Of a DNA stretch of 64,000 nucleotides, positions 1 through 9,984 are shown one piece after another (position 1 is the first letter of the stretch; each line of letters starts with the position of its first letter). The translations under genes were made by a program, and so were the position numbers. The notes beneath the pieces are model-generated. The model had not been told where the DNA came from. It searched no databases and saw nothing but the letters and a program-made list of their open reading frames with translations. This stretch comes from Brachionus plicatilis (lineage: Eukaryota > Rotifera > Eurotatoria > Ploima > Brachionidae), in NCBI GenBank assembly GCA_010279815.1, contig QEOQ01000663.1, positions 625,355-689,354 on the forward strand. The letters run 5' to 3'.

Positions 1-1660
1 TTAAGAGCTTATTCCAATGTACTAATTAGTCGCTATAGTTATAAATAATAATTGAAATTTTTTAATAAATTACAATAATTCCTTGATTGCAGCCTAATTT
101 TTTCTGAAAAAAATATCGAAATTTTTTGAGAGATTTGTAAAGGGGTTAACTATTTAGTCTCTTGAAATTTTTAGGGAAACCAAATTTTAAAAACAAGCTT
201 AATTTTGAAGAATTATAAGTATTTTTTTCATAATTCTAAAAAAGTTTCGGTTAAATTTATAGAATAATATCTTGGTAATTTAACTAAAAATAACTGAATA
301 ATTAAGATGAAAATTTAATTTTTTAAAAAAATACTCCTTAATATTTTGAATTTATTTAAAATCAGCAATAATAAATAATTAAAATTAAAAATAAATGGTA
401 GATCAGGATCTCAAAATATTGTTAAAAAATTCACTCAAAAGCTTAAAAATTTCGCTTAAAAATTAGTAAAAAGATTAGAATCAATTGCTATTGACTAGTT
501 TATTTAGATTTTTTAACGTTTTTTGTTTAGAAACAAAAATTGAAAATTTTTAGATTTTCAAAAATAATTAAAAACGATTTTAAATATTTAAAAAATATTA
601 TAATTTAAATTAATTTTAAAAATTTGAATATTCCGAAGGTGCATTGATTCACTTTGGAATTGAATTATTTTTCAAATTCCAAAAAACTAATTTTTTCAAT
701 TAATTTAAACAGATTTTAAAGATGAATTAATCATAATTATTTAAAGAAATTTTTGCCTAAATATCAGTAAAAAAACAATTTAAGTCTTTATTCACTTTAA
801 TTTTTTAGTGAATGAATCAAACCCAGAAGAAGGGACAAAGCACTAGAAAAAAAAATTTTAATATATAAATCTTGTAGATCATTCAGGGTATTTTATCAAA
901 AATTCAAAAATATTAATACAATATGATATAGTATTCTTATTTTTTTTTGATATTTCTGTGGTATCACTTCCTTGAATAAAACTGATCACATAAAATGTGA
1001 AATTAAAAAAAAAATTTTTTATCAATCTTCATTTATAACAAAGGAGTATTAAAAAACTTATTAACTTAAAAAATAAAATAAAAGAAGATCTTGAATGAAT
1101 GATTGTCTAGTCCATTTTCTCTTTTAAAATTTATCATTTAATTCTTTAATAATTATTTTGCAATCAAAATCAAAAAACATTGGCAAATTCAATATTTACT
1201 CTAACTATCAAAATTAATTTTTTCCAATTGTTTTTTCAAAAAATTCTATGTTCTCATTTAAAATTAAGTTTTTAAGATGGTTTATTTATTTATACAATTT
1301 TAGATTTTTATACTTATTACTATTGTAATTTATCAAAATGTTTATAATTAAGTATTGTTTAAGTAAGAAAATAAAATAAAAATATTTTTTACTTGAAAAG
1401 CATTATTATATAAGATTTAAATTAAAAAATTAATTTAAATTTGGGATCAATTTTTAAGAAAATTTTATCAAAATTGTCACAAAAATATTAGTTACGACTC
1501 TATTGGTTTTGAAATATACAATGACAGGTTAAAATTTATGAATTTTAAGCAGCACATTAATGAATTTTAATCAAATAATTTGTAAATCTCTATTTTTTTT
1601 TTTTAAATTCATTTTTTAAGAAAAAAAAGATAAATTTATTGAAATTTTATTATTTTTAAG
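1..1660. other. AT-rich stretch without a recognisable gene
   Basis: Very AT-rich sequence with frequent stops in all frames. Because the next feature starts at an intron acceptor, part of this stretch is probably intron of that gene. I found no upstream exon that could be joined to it with confidence. Confidence 0.5.
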
Positions 1661-2218
1661 GAAATATGTCGTTCCAGTATTTTTGCATCAATTGATAATC
1701 TAAGTAATGAGATTAAAAATCAAGAACAAAATGATTATCAAATTTATGGAGAGCCACCACCGTCTTACAAGCAATTTCAACTTTATCCTAAAGCAAATCT
1801 GGATGATAATAAAAATTCTCAGGTAGAATGTTCAGTAGAACCTTTATTGAAAATTTCTGATAGTAATGATGATGAAAGTCATGTTTATGAAAATATCGAT
1901 GACTTAAATGATTCGAATAATGACAAAGAATTAAAAAAAAACTCTAAGCTTAATTCAGTAAATACTAGTCGTGGCACTCCCGGAAACAAAAGAGCTAAAT
2001 TCAAAACACTTAAAAAATATTCTTTGAATGATTCGATGAAAATAAAGAAAACAACCATTAACAGTGAATTAAATCATCACTCGGATTTCAGTAACAGTTT
2101 AGATATTTCGGTCTCACCTTCTTCGCTTTCTACCTCTTCTAGCTCTACATTGAGTAAATCAAATCAAAAATTAAAGAAAAAGGAGTTTAAAAATTTGGAT
2201 GACGAAATATTTCTCTAA
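1661..2218 (+). CDS. Terminal exon of a PPxY-motif protein (5' part outside or not found)
   Basis: The exon opens after a TTTTTAAG acceptor and reads 185 codons to a TAA at 2216-2218. Near its start the protein has EPPPSYKQF, a PPxY-type motif that commonly binds WW domains such as those of NEDD4-family ligases. The rest is polar and acidic (runs of S, N, D, K) with a Ser-rich patch (SVSPSSLSTSSSSTLS) and a Lys-rich end, so it looks like a disordered cytoplasmic tail. There is no ATG at the front of the open frame, which supports an internal or terminal exon. The family is not recognised. A membrane protein with a WW-binding tail is one possibility, but that is inference. Confidence 0.55.
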   Translation, partial: EICRSSIFASIDNLSNEIKNQEQNDYQIYGEPPPSYKQFQLYPKANLDDNKNSQVECSVEPLLKISDSNDDESHVYENIDDLNDSNNDKELKKNSKLNSVNTSRGTPGNKRAKFKTLKKYSLNDSMKIKKTTINSELNHHSDFSNSLDISVSPSSLSTSSSSTLSKSNQKLKKKEFKNLDDEIFL

Positions 2219-2357
2219 TTTTTTAATGTTTGTTATCTATTTGTTTTTTTAATTTTTTAAATAAATTGTAAATAAACCAGCTAAAAAAAATTATTTTTGT
2301 TTCGTTTAAGAGAGACTGAAAAAATCTTCACATAAAATCTGAACTTGAAAAATAGGA

Positions 2358-3012
2358 TCTTGTCATCAGACCGGACAATCGTCAAGGACAATTTGACCAT
2401 GTCATTTAACTGGACCAAAAATTTTGAATTAGTGATTATTACCTGGACAATCAAGTTAAAAGGTGGACAGATAATTTTTAAGATAATAAAAAAAATTTAT
2501 TTAGATATAATATATGTATAATTTTGAAAATAAATTCATATAAAAGTCATTTTGAAATTGATTAATCACTTAAAATAGAAAAAAAGAAACTTATTTTTGG
2601 ATTTTTTATTACTTAAATTATATTGTTTTTTTGTCGGATCTTTCTCTGAAATTTTATTTGAAGCTGCTTCAATAGGATCAGTATATCTTTTTTTGGACGC
2701 CCTCTTTTCTTTTAGGGGCATCATTATCATTTGAGTACAAAACTTGTTCAGCTGCAACACTTACAGTGATCTATACTTGATTTCACTAACTCTCATTATG
2801 TAATAGCTCTGTCTCTTTGTTCCCCGATAATAACAGTAAACTTTGAAATTTTCAAATTATGCTAATTCAAATTTGTTAATTAAAAAAATAATGAAATGAA
2901 AGTGTCAAAATATAGACAATTTTATTTTTATATGGACAATTTAAAAATTAAATTGTCGAGGTAAGTGAAATGGTCAGATTGTCCCAGACAATTGCCCGGT
3001 GAGGCGACAAGA
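2358..3012. mobile_element. Decayed inverted-repeat DNA transposon, element 1
   Basis: The two ends are imperfect inverted repeats about 60 nt long. The left end runs from TCTTGTCATCAGACCGGACA, and the reverse complement of the right end begins TCTTGTCGCCTCACCGGGCA. Both continue through GGACAAT(T/C)TGACCAT. Between them, on the minus strand (about 2760-2566), is an open stretch rich in Lys that could be the tail of a dead transposase. No intact transposase is visible. The superfamily is unknown. Confidence 0.6.
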
Positions 3013-3235
3013 CCCGAGAAGTATTTACAATGATACTAAAATCAGAATGGCTGCCAAATATTTTGTTTTAAATTTATGTTACTATTAAATTTGTAAAATG
3101 ACAGCGACAGAATATAAAATGACTTGATGACTTATTAAAATTTTCAAAAATTTCATTTTTAATGTTTATTCAAATATTAAGTGGCAAAGTCTAAATAATT
3201 TTCCACGAAAATTTTAATTAATAATTTTAACAAGA

Positions 3236-4037
3236 TGTGACCTGAATGATCAGGTAACATGCCAGTTTGGTGACTGGTGATTATTTTTCGCGTCACAAAA
3301 GTTTCGGTCACATATTAGGTTACTTAAGATACCAAAAAATTACAATTTTATTGGTCATACAAATGTTTTGAAAGGTCACCAAAACTTCAAATTTTTAAAG
3401 TATAAAATCTTAAAATTAAATAAGTATGGACCTGTATCTGGAATAGGTGGTGATATTGCATTTGTCAAAGACATCGAAATTGATGATTGTAACGAAGAAA
3501 TCTTAACAAAAACTAATTTAAGATATTTAATCTGAAAATGATCAAGATAATATTAACAATATTTGTTCTTAATTTGAAGCAATTAAAATTAATGCAGTAA
3601 AAGAAAAATTTTCTCTAATTTCGCAAAATGTCAGCAAAGTCTCAGTTGCAACAAATGATAATGAATTAGTGGTGAAGAGAGTCTTATCCAAACATACAAA
3701 TCCAATGGAATGCGATATATGTAGCAATTTTTTTTTAAATTTTAGTGGTGTTTGGATAAGTTCAAAATGCATTTATCAAGATTGGAATATTTCTCTTTTT
3801 TTTTTAAAAACCTTATCAAACATTAAAAATAATTAATTACCTATATAAGCATTAAATGTGTATTTTTTTTTGATTTTAAAGAAATTAAAAATATGGATCA
3901 AAAAAATTTTTTTCATATAATGGAATTCATACAATGAAATAAAAATGAAAATTTTGGTCATTTAATGTGTGACTCAAACTTATGTGATCTGAAAAAAAAT
4001 ATACGGTCACCAAACTGGCATGAGTCATCATGTCACA
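3236..4037. mobile_element. Decayed inverted-repeat DNA transposon, element 2
   Basis: The ends share CATGCCAGTTTGGTGAC in inverted orientation (about 3258-3274 and the complement near 4005-4021), with a further TGTGAC match outside. Inside, the plus strand carries broken coding sequence. One piece (about 3425-3530) reads KYGPVSGIGGDIAFVKD. A second (about 3605-3720) ends in VLSKHTNPMECDICS, a CxxC zinc-finger-like module related to the one at 8870-8920. Stops and a probable frameshift near 3755 show it is dead. Confidence 0.6.
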
Positions 4038-5086
4038 TATTACATGACTCATTTGATCATATAACAAGCAAAACCACAAAAAAATTCATTATTAGTTTAA
4101 ATAATTCCGATTTTTGAGACAAGAGCATCTCATTCTGGAAAATTCTCCAAAAAAAGAGCAGTTTAGAAATCCCTGTCCATGTCTTATAGAAGAAGAAAAC
4201 TATCGGACTGCTTTGTGTCATTATGTTATTTTTTATATTTACCAAGTTTATTCTTAATCGAATAAATAATAATCAGTGATAAAAATTTGGTGTATATTAT
4301 TATTAAAATTTGTGAACATTTGCATGAATTAATAGATTTATATTTTTAAATTTACTTCAATTATCAAATACATTACAAAAAATTAAAATTTATTTGATAA
4401 AATAGGTAAAAATTAAGATAGACGTCGAAACTATGTAATATTCATTAATTATGAAAAAAAAAAATAAATAAAATTGTTAGAATATCACATGAAATCGCGG
4501 TCTTAAAAAACAAATAATAACAACCTTTTGTTCTGATTTTATAGGCTAATTTGAATAAATCACTTAAAAATAAAGCAAAGAACATAAAGCGTGTGAATAT
4601 TGTTATAAAATGCTCAAATCTTAGTAAATTCTTAAAAAAATTTCAAACTTACGTAAGAAGTTTTTCCTAAATATGCCAATTTATATATATTGTATATATT
4701 TTAAATATTTTGTTATTGAAAATAGAAATTTCTTGCCACTGAAATAAAAATTCAAATGCAGAAATCATTAGTTTAAAATAAAATTTCAATTTTATCATCC
4801 ATTTAAAATGGGCTTTTGAATTTTTTAATTATTTTAGCTCTTTTGTTTTGATCTTTTTGTTTAGCCCACTTGAAGAAAACCAAATTGATAGCTTTTAAAA
4901 TAAGAAAAGACCATTATTTACTCATATCCAGATTTCATATAATTTAAGCAAAGTAATTATTTCGAAATTTTCACTCAAGCGTAACAACCAAAGGTATATT
5001 ATATTATGAATTAAACAGTTTTGAACTGCTAGACTCATTTGAGAAAATTGCTTGTAAATCTAAAATAACAAGCCTGATAGATAAAC
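4038..5086. other. AT-rich intergenic stretch
   Basis: No credible coding exon, RNA gene or repeat structure seen. Short open frames here have no start context, splice sites or recognisable protein features. Confidence 0.4.
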
Positions 5087-5271
5087 ATGCATTGCATCGA
5101 ACTGTCTGAATTATTGGATGGTAATTTGACTATTATATTTAATTAATTGTATTTATTTAAAAAATTATTTCAGAAAATAAACCTCGAGGCTTTTATTCAC
5201 CCAAAAATCCTAATAGCCGATATTATAGTATTCCAAGCAATGTTATGATACGACAAATAATAAGAGACTAG
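5087..5271 (+). CDS. Possible two-exon small protein, 43 aa
   Basis: Exon 1 is 5087-5120, from an ATG preceded by in-frame stops. It ends in GGATG before GTAATTTG. Exon 2 is 5174-5271, after TTATTTCAG, ending in TAG. The join closes phase and gives a protein starting MHCIELSELLDENKPRGFYS and ending SNVMIRQIIRD. The 53-nt intron is typical for this window. The protein matches no family I know. Support is only splice geometry and reasonable residue composition, so it could also be a relic. Confidence 0.3.
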
Positions 5272-5388
5272 AATGGGTAAAAAGTTAAATTCAATCCTTC
5301 ACAGAAGATCAGATTTAATTTTAAAACATTTTGGGTCAAAATAAATTATTTGAACAAAATTTTATTAAATTATTATATTTTTCAAACC

Positions 5389-5899
5389 CTAGGCAAAAAT
5401 ATGAGGATTAAGTTTTAAAAAATATTTTTCATATTCATTCTTTATATCTTCGACTTGTTTATCAAATTCTTCTTTGTTGAAGCTAAATTCTTCTGATAAC
5501 TTGGTACCAAACGACAATTTAGATGACTCATCTTCAATTTTTTTCTCTTCTTTTTTTTCTTCATCAGTGATGTCCTTTATCTCTATTACTTTAATACATG
5601 ATGAGGGCTCATTTCGATCGCAAAAATCTACGAATGAAAAATTAAAAAAAAATAAAAATTAGACAAAAAATACCAAATGAATACAAGTCGAATGAATTAT
5701 AGATAGGACTGACAAAGGGGGTGTAATAAGAGCAATATGGGCCATAGCAGTCTGAAAAAAAATTGAATGATGCGTAATATGGATAAACAAATGGCGAATA
5801 AAAGTTAGCAAAATTGGAATCAATGTTATGTGAAAACAAAGATAATTCTAAATTATCTTTTTTTTTTGTTTCTGACTTTTCAACAGCTGTTTTGGGCAT
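5389..5899 (-). CDS. Aromatic-rich small protein, 154 aa, two exons
   Basis: Exon 1 is 5674-5899, starting at the ATG of MPKTAVEKSETKKKDN. Exon 2 is 5389-5627, ending in TAG. The 46-nt intron has a GTATTT donor and a CGTAG acceptor, and the join makes codon GAT. The first 25 residues are Lys-rich. The middle is dense in Tyr, Phe, Ser and Pro (for example FYSPFVYPYYASFNFF, with CYGPYC). The last half is acidic and Lys-rich (DEEKKEEKKIEDE), with a likely helical end (FDKQVEDIKNEYEKYF). There is no signal peptide. Upstream lies a TATAAATA box. The composition recalls the other small low-complexity genes at 25-28 kb. Function unknown. Confidence 0.65.
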
Positions 5900-5946
5900 T
5901 TTTTTTTTCTTAAGCTTAAACTTTATATGTTTCAAGAAAAGAATCT

Positions 5947-5955
5947 TATTTATAC
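5947..5955 (-). promoter_or_regulatory. TATA box of the aromatic-rich gene
   Basis: On the minus strand this reads GTATAAATA, about 50 nt before the ATG at 5899. That spacing suits a short 5' UTR. Confidence 0.5.
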
Positions 5956-5959
5956 TTTA

Positions 5960-7216
5960 ATTTTTAATGCTTGAGATGCAAAATTAGATGATCGGTTGTA
6001 AAATTAAAATTATTTTAATTTATATTGTCATAATTCGATTTTTGAAAAAAAATAGAATTGAAATTAAAACCAAAAAAAAACTAGATTCAGAGTTTTGGTC
6101 TTGCTATTGAATCGTCTGAATATTTTTTCTGGAATATTCTAATTATATGTTATTTACCTTAGCCATTATGATCAAATGGATTTTTTTTGAAAAAGAATTT
6201 AATTCTTTTTAATTCAAAACGACAGTGTTTATTAAATTATTCAATACTTTTCAAATTTTAAGATGCATCGTTTTTAATGTTGAACCATTTTTGGATTCTT
6301 ATTCAAAATTCAAAATTTGATATTTTCCTTAAAATGTATGGTTTTTTGTAACGTTTAAGAATTTCTTATTTTGAAATATCTTATTTATTACAAGGACTAA
6401 TATAATGAAATTAATCTTTTATTGATTTAGTATTTTTATTTTTTTAACTTTACCTAACTTAAATCTCCCTCAGAATTTATTTCTGATTTTTCACTCAAAA
6501 ACTTAAGATAAATCACATAGAATAATAATTGAGTATTTATCAATTTCAGCAAATTCCAACTTAAGTGCTGCCTGAATTTGTCATCTACGACCTTGGAAAT
6601 ACCCAAAATCTATTTTTAACAGGGATAAAAATATAAATATGATAAAGCATTTGACTTTATTGTTTAAGATTGACAAATGATATTTTTGATTTGAAAAAAC
6701 CACCTGAAACCACCAGTTGTATATAATTTTATTCTTTAAATTTCACTTCCAAAAAAAACAATAAAAAAAAGTTAACTTAAAGTTGACGAAAAAATTTTGA
6801 TGCCTAAAATGATCAAATCAAACTTATACCATTAAATGTATGTATTGACGATAAGAATACAACCCAACAAACTGAAACCTGAGTTTTTTTTTAAATGGAT
6901 TTAATTTAATTCAATGTCTCCTTTCAGTCATTTCGTCCAGTTTGTTCAGTTTCTTGAGATTGTTTGTTATACTTCCTGTATTTTTATAAAGATTTTGTTT
7001 TGAAAACCCAGTCAACTTTATTTTAAAGGATCTTTAAAGAAATTTTAGAGAAATTTGTAGAGTTTTTTTAGAGGTTATCGTACATTTTTCTCTAAAATAT
7101 CGTTAAAAATTTCTTTTAGATTTATTTAAAATATCTTTAAAAATTTCTTTTTGATTTCTCTAAAATATCTTTTTAAGTTTCTTTTATTTTTCTCTAAAAA
7201 GTGTTCAAATTTTTTT
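5960..7216. other. AT-rich intergenic stretch
   Basis: No gene recognised. From about 7030 to 7200 there is a loose array of similar phrases (TCTCTAAAATATC / TTTAAAAATTTCTTTT) that looks like degenerate simple repetition. Confidence 0.4.
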
Positions 7217-7564
7217 TCAATTAAGATCAGTAAGCGGTATATATTTATAATTAAGGTTAATAAACATGATTTTGTGCCTCAAAAAATTTTCAAGGAGCAA
7301 GATAGTGATCAAAATCATGATCACTAAAGCTGCCATAAAGCTTGATATCCAGTAAAAAATAAAATTATTCTTGTGTTTATAATATAAAGAAAACGTATAA
7401 TAGGCAATTCTAATAAAGTAATAAATTTTTTGATTATCACTTGCCAAATCCTTAAAAATTAAAAACAGATGATATATGCACAATGGTTTTTTGTATGACC
7501 ATAAAGTAATTAGCAATAATTTTGTTGTGGTTCGGACTATATTTAGAGTAATGATGTCTAAACG
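7217..7564 (-). pseudogene. Membrane-protein relic resembling the TM6-TM7 end of a GPCR
   Basis: The frame is open from a TAA upstream of 7564 to a TAA at 7217 but has no ATG near its start. It begins with LNIVRTTTKLLLITLW, continues through IRIAYYTFSLYYKHKNNFIF and ends with a hydrophobic run (MAALVIMILITILLLENFL). In rhodopsin-like neuropeptide receptors TM6 often begins with a KLL-type stretch, and TM7 carries a N-x-x-[IF]-x-F-Y pattern. The match here is loose and is inference. It may instead be an isolated exon or a chance open frame. Confidence 0.22.
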
Positions 7565-7650
7565 TTACATTGATATTTTTTTCATTTAAAAATCTAAAAA
7601 TCAAGAAATGAACAACAAGCTAGACATTTTCAAGAAAACATTAAAAAGAA

Positions 7651-7930
7651 GAATTGCTTAAAATTCACAAGTCTTAAGTCAACTCAAACACTGACTTGGA
7701 CATTAATTTCAGTGACTATGGCTTAAAATTGGGCGCCAAAATAACTAACAAGAACGATCATTCACTAGTCATGATCACGGTCTCATGAATTTTTTGCCGT
7801 CTCAGGGAGTTATTTTGGCGGTAAAGTTTAAGACAAAGCTAAAATTAAAGTCCAAGTCTGCAATTTAAAAAAATTATTACAAGTCCGGACTTTGACTTGA
7901 CTTAAAATTCATGACTTTTTAACAATTATA
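7651..7930. repeat. Foldback (hairpin) element
   Basis: Two long imperfect arms face each other. The left arm contains TGACTTGGACATTAATTTCA and later GGCGCCAAAATAAC. The complement of the right arm contains AGACTTGGACTTTAATTTTA and ACCGCCAAAATAAC. The outer parts (TTAAGTCAACTCAAACACTG versus TTAAGTCAAGTCAAAGTCCG) also pair. The loop is roughly 60 nt near 7750-7810. There is no coding sequence. It is probably a non-autonomous transposon. Confidence 0.6.
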
Positions 7931-8389
7931 TTAAAAAGAAAAAAATTTCCTTATTACTTTAATTAAATTTTTAAAGTAAATAAAAAATACGCTAAATTAA
8001 ATGATCTAAATTTGAATTGCTAAAATGTAATAGCAGATTATATTTCTTTATTTTGAACTTATGACCCTTTAAGAGTACGCATAATGATTAAATTATTGTC
8101 TTCTAAATGGGAGAACTTGCTTGTTAATAATTTTGGCTTTTAAAAGCCAAAATTTAAAAAAATATCTAATTAAAAAATTTAATTGAAAGCATTTTTTTAA
8201 ATTTTTGAATTTTATATTTCTCCCAATTTAAAAATAAAAAGTTTTCAAATTCCTCATCATTGTTTGGATTTTTTCCGTTTTTTCCCCAAAGAGTAATGAA
8301 AATTTTTCTCAAATATAATGCTTGCTCTCAAGTGAAAAATTGAAATAATTTTCGAAAATTAAATCTCCAAGTCTGTGTATAGCATCTTC

Positions 8390-9025
8390 TATTATTTTGT
8401 CCAAATTCATCGGAGTCACTGATCACCAATCATTACAATGACTAAGAACGGTGAAAACCCCAGCACCTAGACTCGCACGTTGGATTATACCACTAGAATC
8501 ATTTAATTTCAAGATCATGTACAATAGCACTAAACACCAAAATGCCGATACCCTTTCGAGATGGTCATTAAAATCAGACAGTGACGTTAATGAATTAAAT
8601 AATGATGATTTGATGATTAATAATTGACGATAAAAAGAAGTGGAACAAATAAAAGGCCATGTCCAGAATGTGATCATTTTGATAACCAAAATATTAAGTG
8701 TAATCTTTGTGATCAAAAATTGGTCACCATAATAAACAATAAGTTTTTGAAATATATATTACGATTTAAAAAACGTAAAAGAAAAGGCAGTTTTTACATA
8801 GAAATTGCTTTGGTCCCAGTAGAATCGTCCGATGCAGCTAAATTAGCTGCAAAAAAAGCATTAAGCAAACAGTTAAATCCGGTAGAATGTAGAATTTGTG
8901 GTGAATTTATGAAAAATGTAAAGGGTGTTAAATCGCAAATGTCAAAAAACACTAAGAATAATTTAGATTTCATTTTGAAAATTAGAATTAAATCTAAATT
9001 AGAATTAAATCTAATTGTACAATAA
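8390..9025 (+). pseudogene. Ty3/gypsy retrotransposon remnant (end of RNase H plus Cys-rich linker)
   Basis: The plus strand reads TDHQSLQ, then a stop where the family has Trp, then LRTVKTPAPRLARWIIPLES and KHQNADTLSRW. TDHxSL, RLARW and K-x-x-NADxLSR are hallmarks of the Ty3/gypsy RNase H C-terminus. A TAA at 8621 breaks the frame. The continuation has two Cys pairs (CPECDHFDNQNIKCNLCDQ) and then NPVECRICGEF, a zinc-finger-like linker. It is clearly dead, with two in-frame stops and no flanking LTR. The Cys-rich module resembles one inside element 2 (3236-4037). Confidence 0.75.
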
Positions 9026-9437
9026 TTGTTATTAAAATATAAAGTAAGAATTGTCAGACATATCGTAAATTGCTACAAAAATAAAAATTATAAACTAGTT
9101 ATATGATTAAACAAGATAGAGACTAGCTCTCGCGTTTTGGCTGTTGGAATCGTTGCGAAGTTTTCGAAGGAATTGTATTAAATAGTAAGATAAATTCGAT
9201 AATAAATAAAATAATTAATTTTTAAATTTTTGCAACAAATTGTATAAAAAAAAACAAGAACTATGATTTGGTTTTTGTGTCTAACAGTTAGCTATTGAAG
9301 TTTTTTAAAACTTAAATTGAATTTCTAAAGTAAATTTTTTTTGAAAAAATTTTTAATTTTCTAAAACATTAATTTTAATAAATAGTTTATTGTATAAAAT
9401 TGTAATTAAAATACTTATCACTAATTAAATGACTAAT

Positions 9438-9887
9438 TTAGAAATAAGAACCAAAGCTACCGAAAGATGCAAAAGAAGCATCTGATGGAGCAGCAGTAAA
9501 TGAATTGGAAAATGATGGATATTCAGCTGGTAAAGCAGTAGCAAATGATGGGAATTGGGATGGAGCAGCGAATTGGGCACTGTAAAAATTGGTTTCAAAT
9601 GAAGGAAATTGTGAAAAGTTGGAAAATGAATTGTCATATTGAAAAGAGGCTGGGAATGAAAAATTTGATAAAGTCAAAGCTGGAGCTGCTGATTGAGCTT
9701 GGGCAAATGATGGAGCTGGAGCTGCTGATTGAGCTGGTGCTGGAGCAGATGATGGAGCTGGAGCTGCTGATTGAGCTGGTGCTGGAGCAGATGATGGAGC
9801 TGGAGCAGCTGAAGGAGCTGGTGCTGGGGCAGCTGATGGGGCTGGAGCTGGGGCAGCTGATGGGGCTGGAGCTGGTGCAGCTGACAT
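9438..9887 (-). CDS. Ala-Pro-repeat protein, copy A, 149 aa
   Basis: Single-exon gene starting at the ATG at 9887. The first 65 residues are a degenerate repeat of the type SAAPAPAP with scattered S and Q. The last 80 are Phe- and Ser-rich with regularly spaced aromatic residues (LSNFSFPASFQYDNSF, then FASFGSFGSYF). There is no signal peptide or membrane segment. The protein is identical to copy B (18471-18920) and close to copy C (25283-25750), where the repeat block differs in length but the tail is conserved. Reading-frame conservation while the repeat number varies supports real coding. A structural role is inference only. Confidence 0.8.
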   Translation of the reverse strand: MSAAPAPAPSAAPAPAPSAAPAPAPSAAPAPSSAPAPAQSAAPAPSSAPAPAQSAAPAPSFAQAQSAAPALTLSNFSFPASFQYDNSFSNFSQFPSFETNFYSAQFAAPSQFPSFATALPAEYPSFSNSFTAAPSDASFASFGSFGSYF

Positions 9888-9960
9888 TTTTCAGATTATG
9901 ATATTTATGTTGTAATTTATTTGTTTTAATATTTTTAATCAATATGCTGTATTTTGATGC

Positions 9961-9984
9961 TTTTATACCCATTGAATTTAACGC
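9961..9984 (-). promoter_or_regulatory. Conserved promoter block of Ala-Pro copy A
   Basis: On the minus strand there is GCGTTAAAT followed about 8 nt later by GGGTATAAAA, some 74 nt before the ATG. The same order (GCGTTAAAT, short spacer, TATA box) precedes copies B and C, including copy C whose wider flank has diverged. Confidence 0.6.

Noticed and set aside
2566..2760. 64-codon minus-strand frame as a host gene
   Set aside because: It lies entirely inside the inverted-repeat element 1, has no ATG, and is better explained as a transposon relic.
9545..9972. Other-frame and opposite-strand frames over the Ala-Pro gene (also in copies B and C)
   Set aside because: Shadows of a tandem repeat, which leaves all frames open. 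Only the Ala-Pro frame has the right start, tail and promoter spacing.
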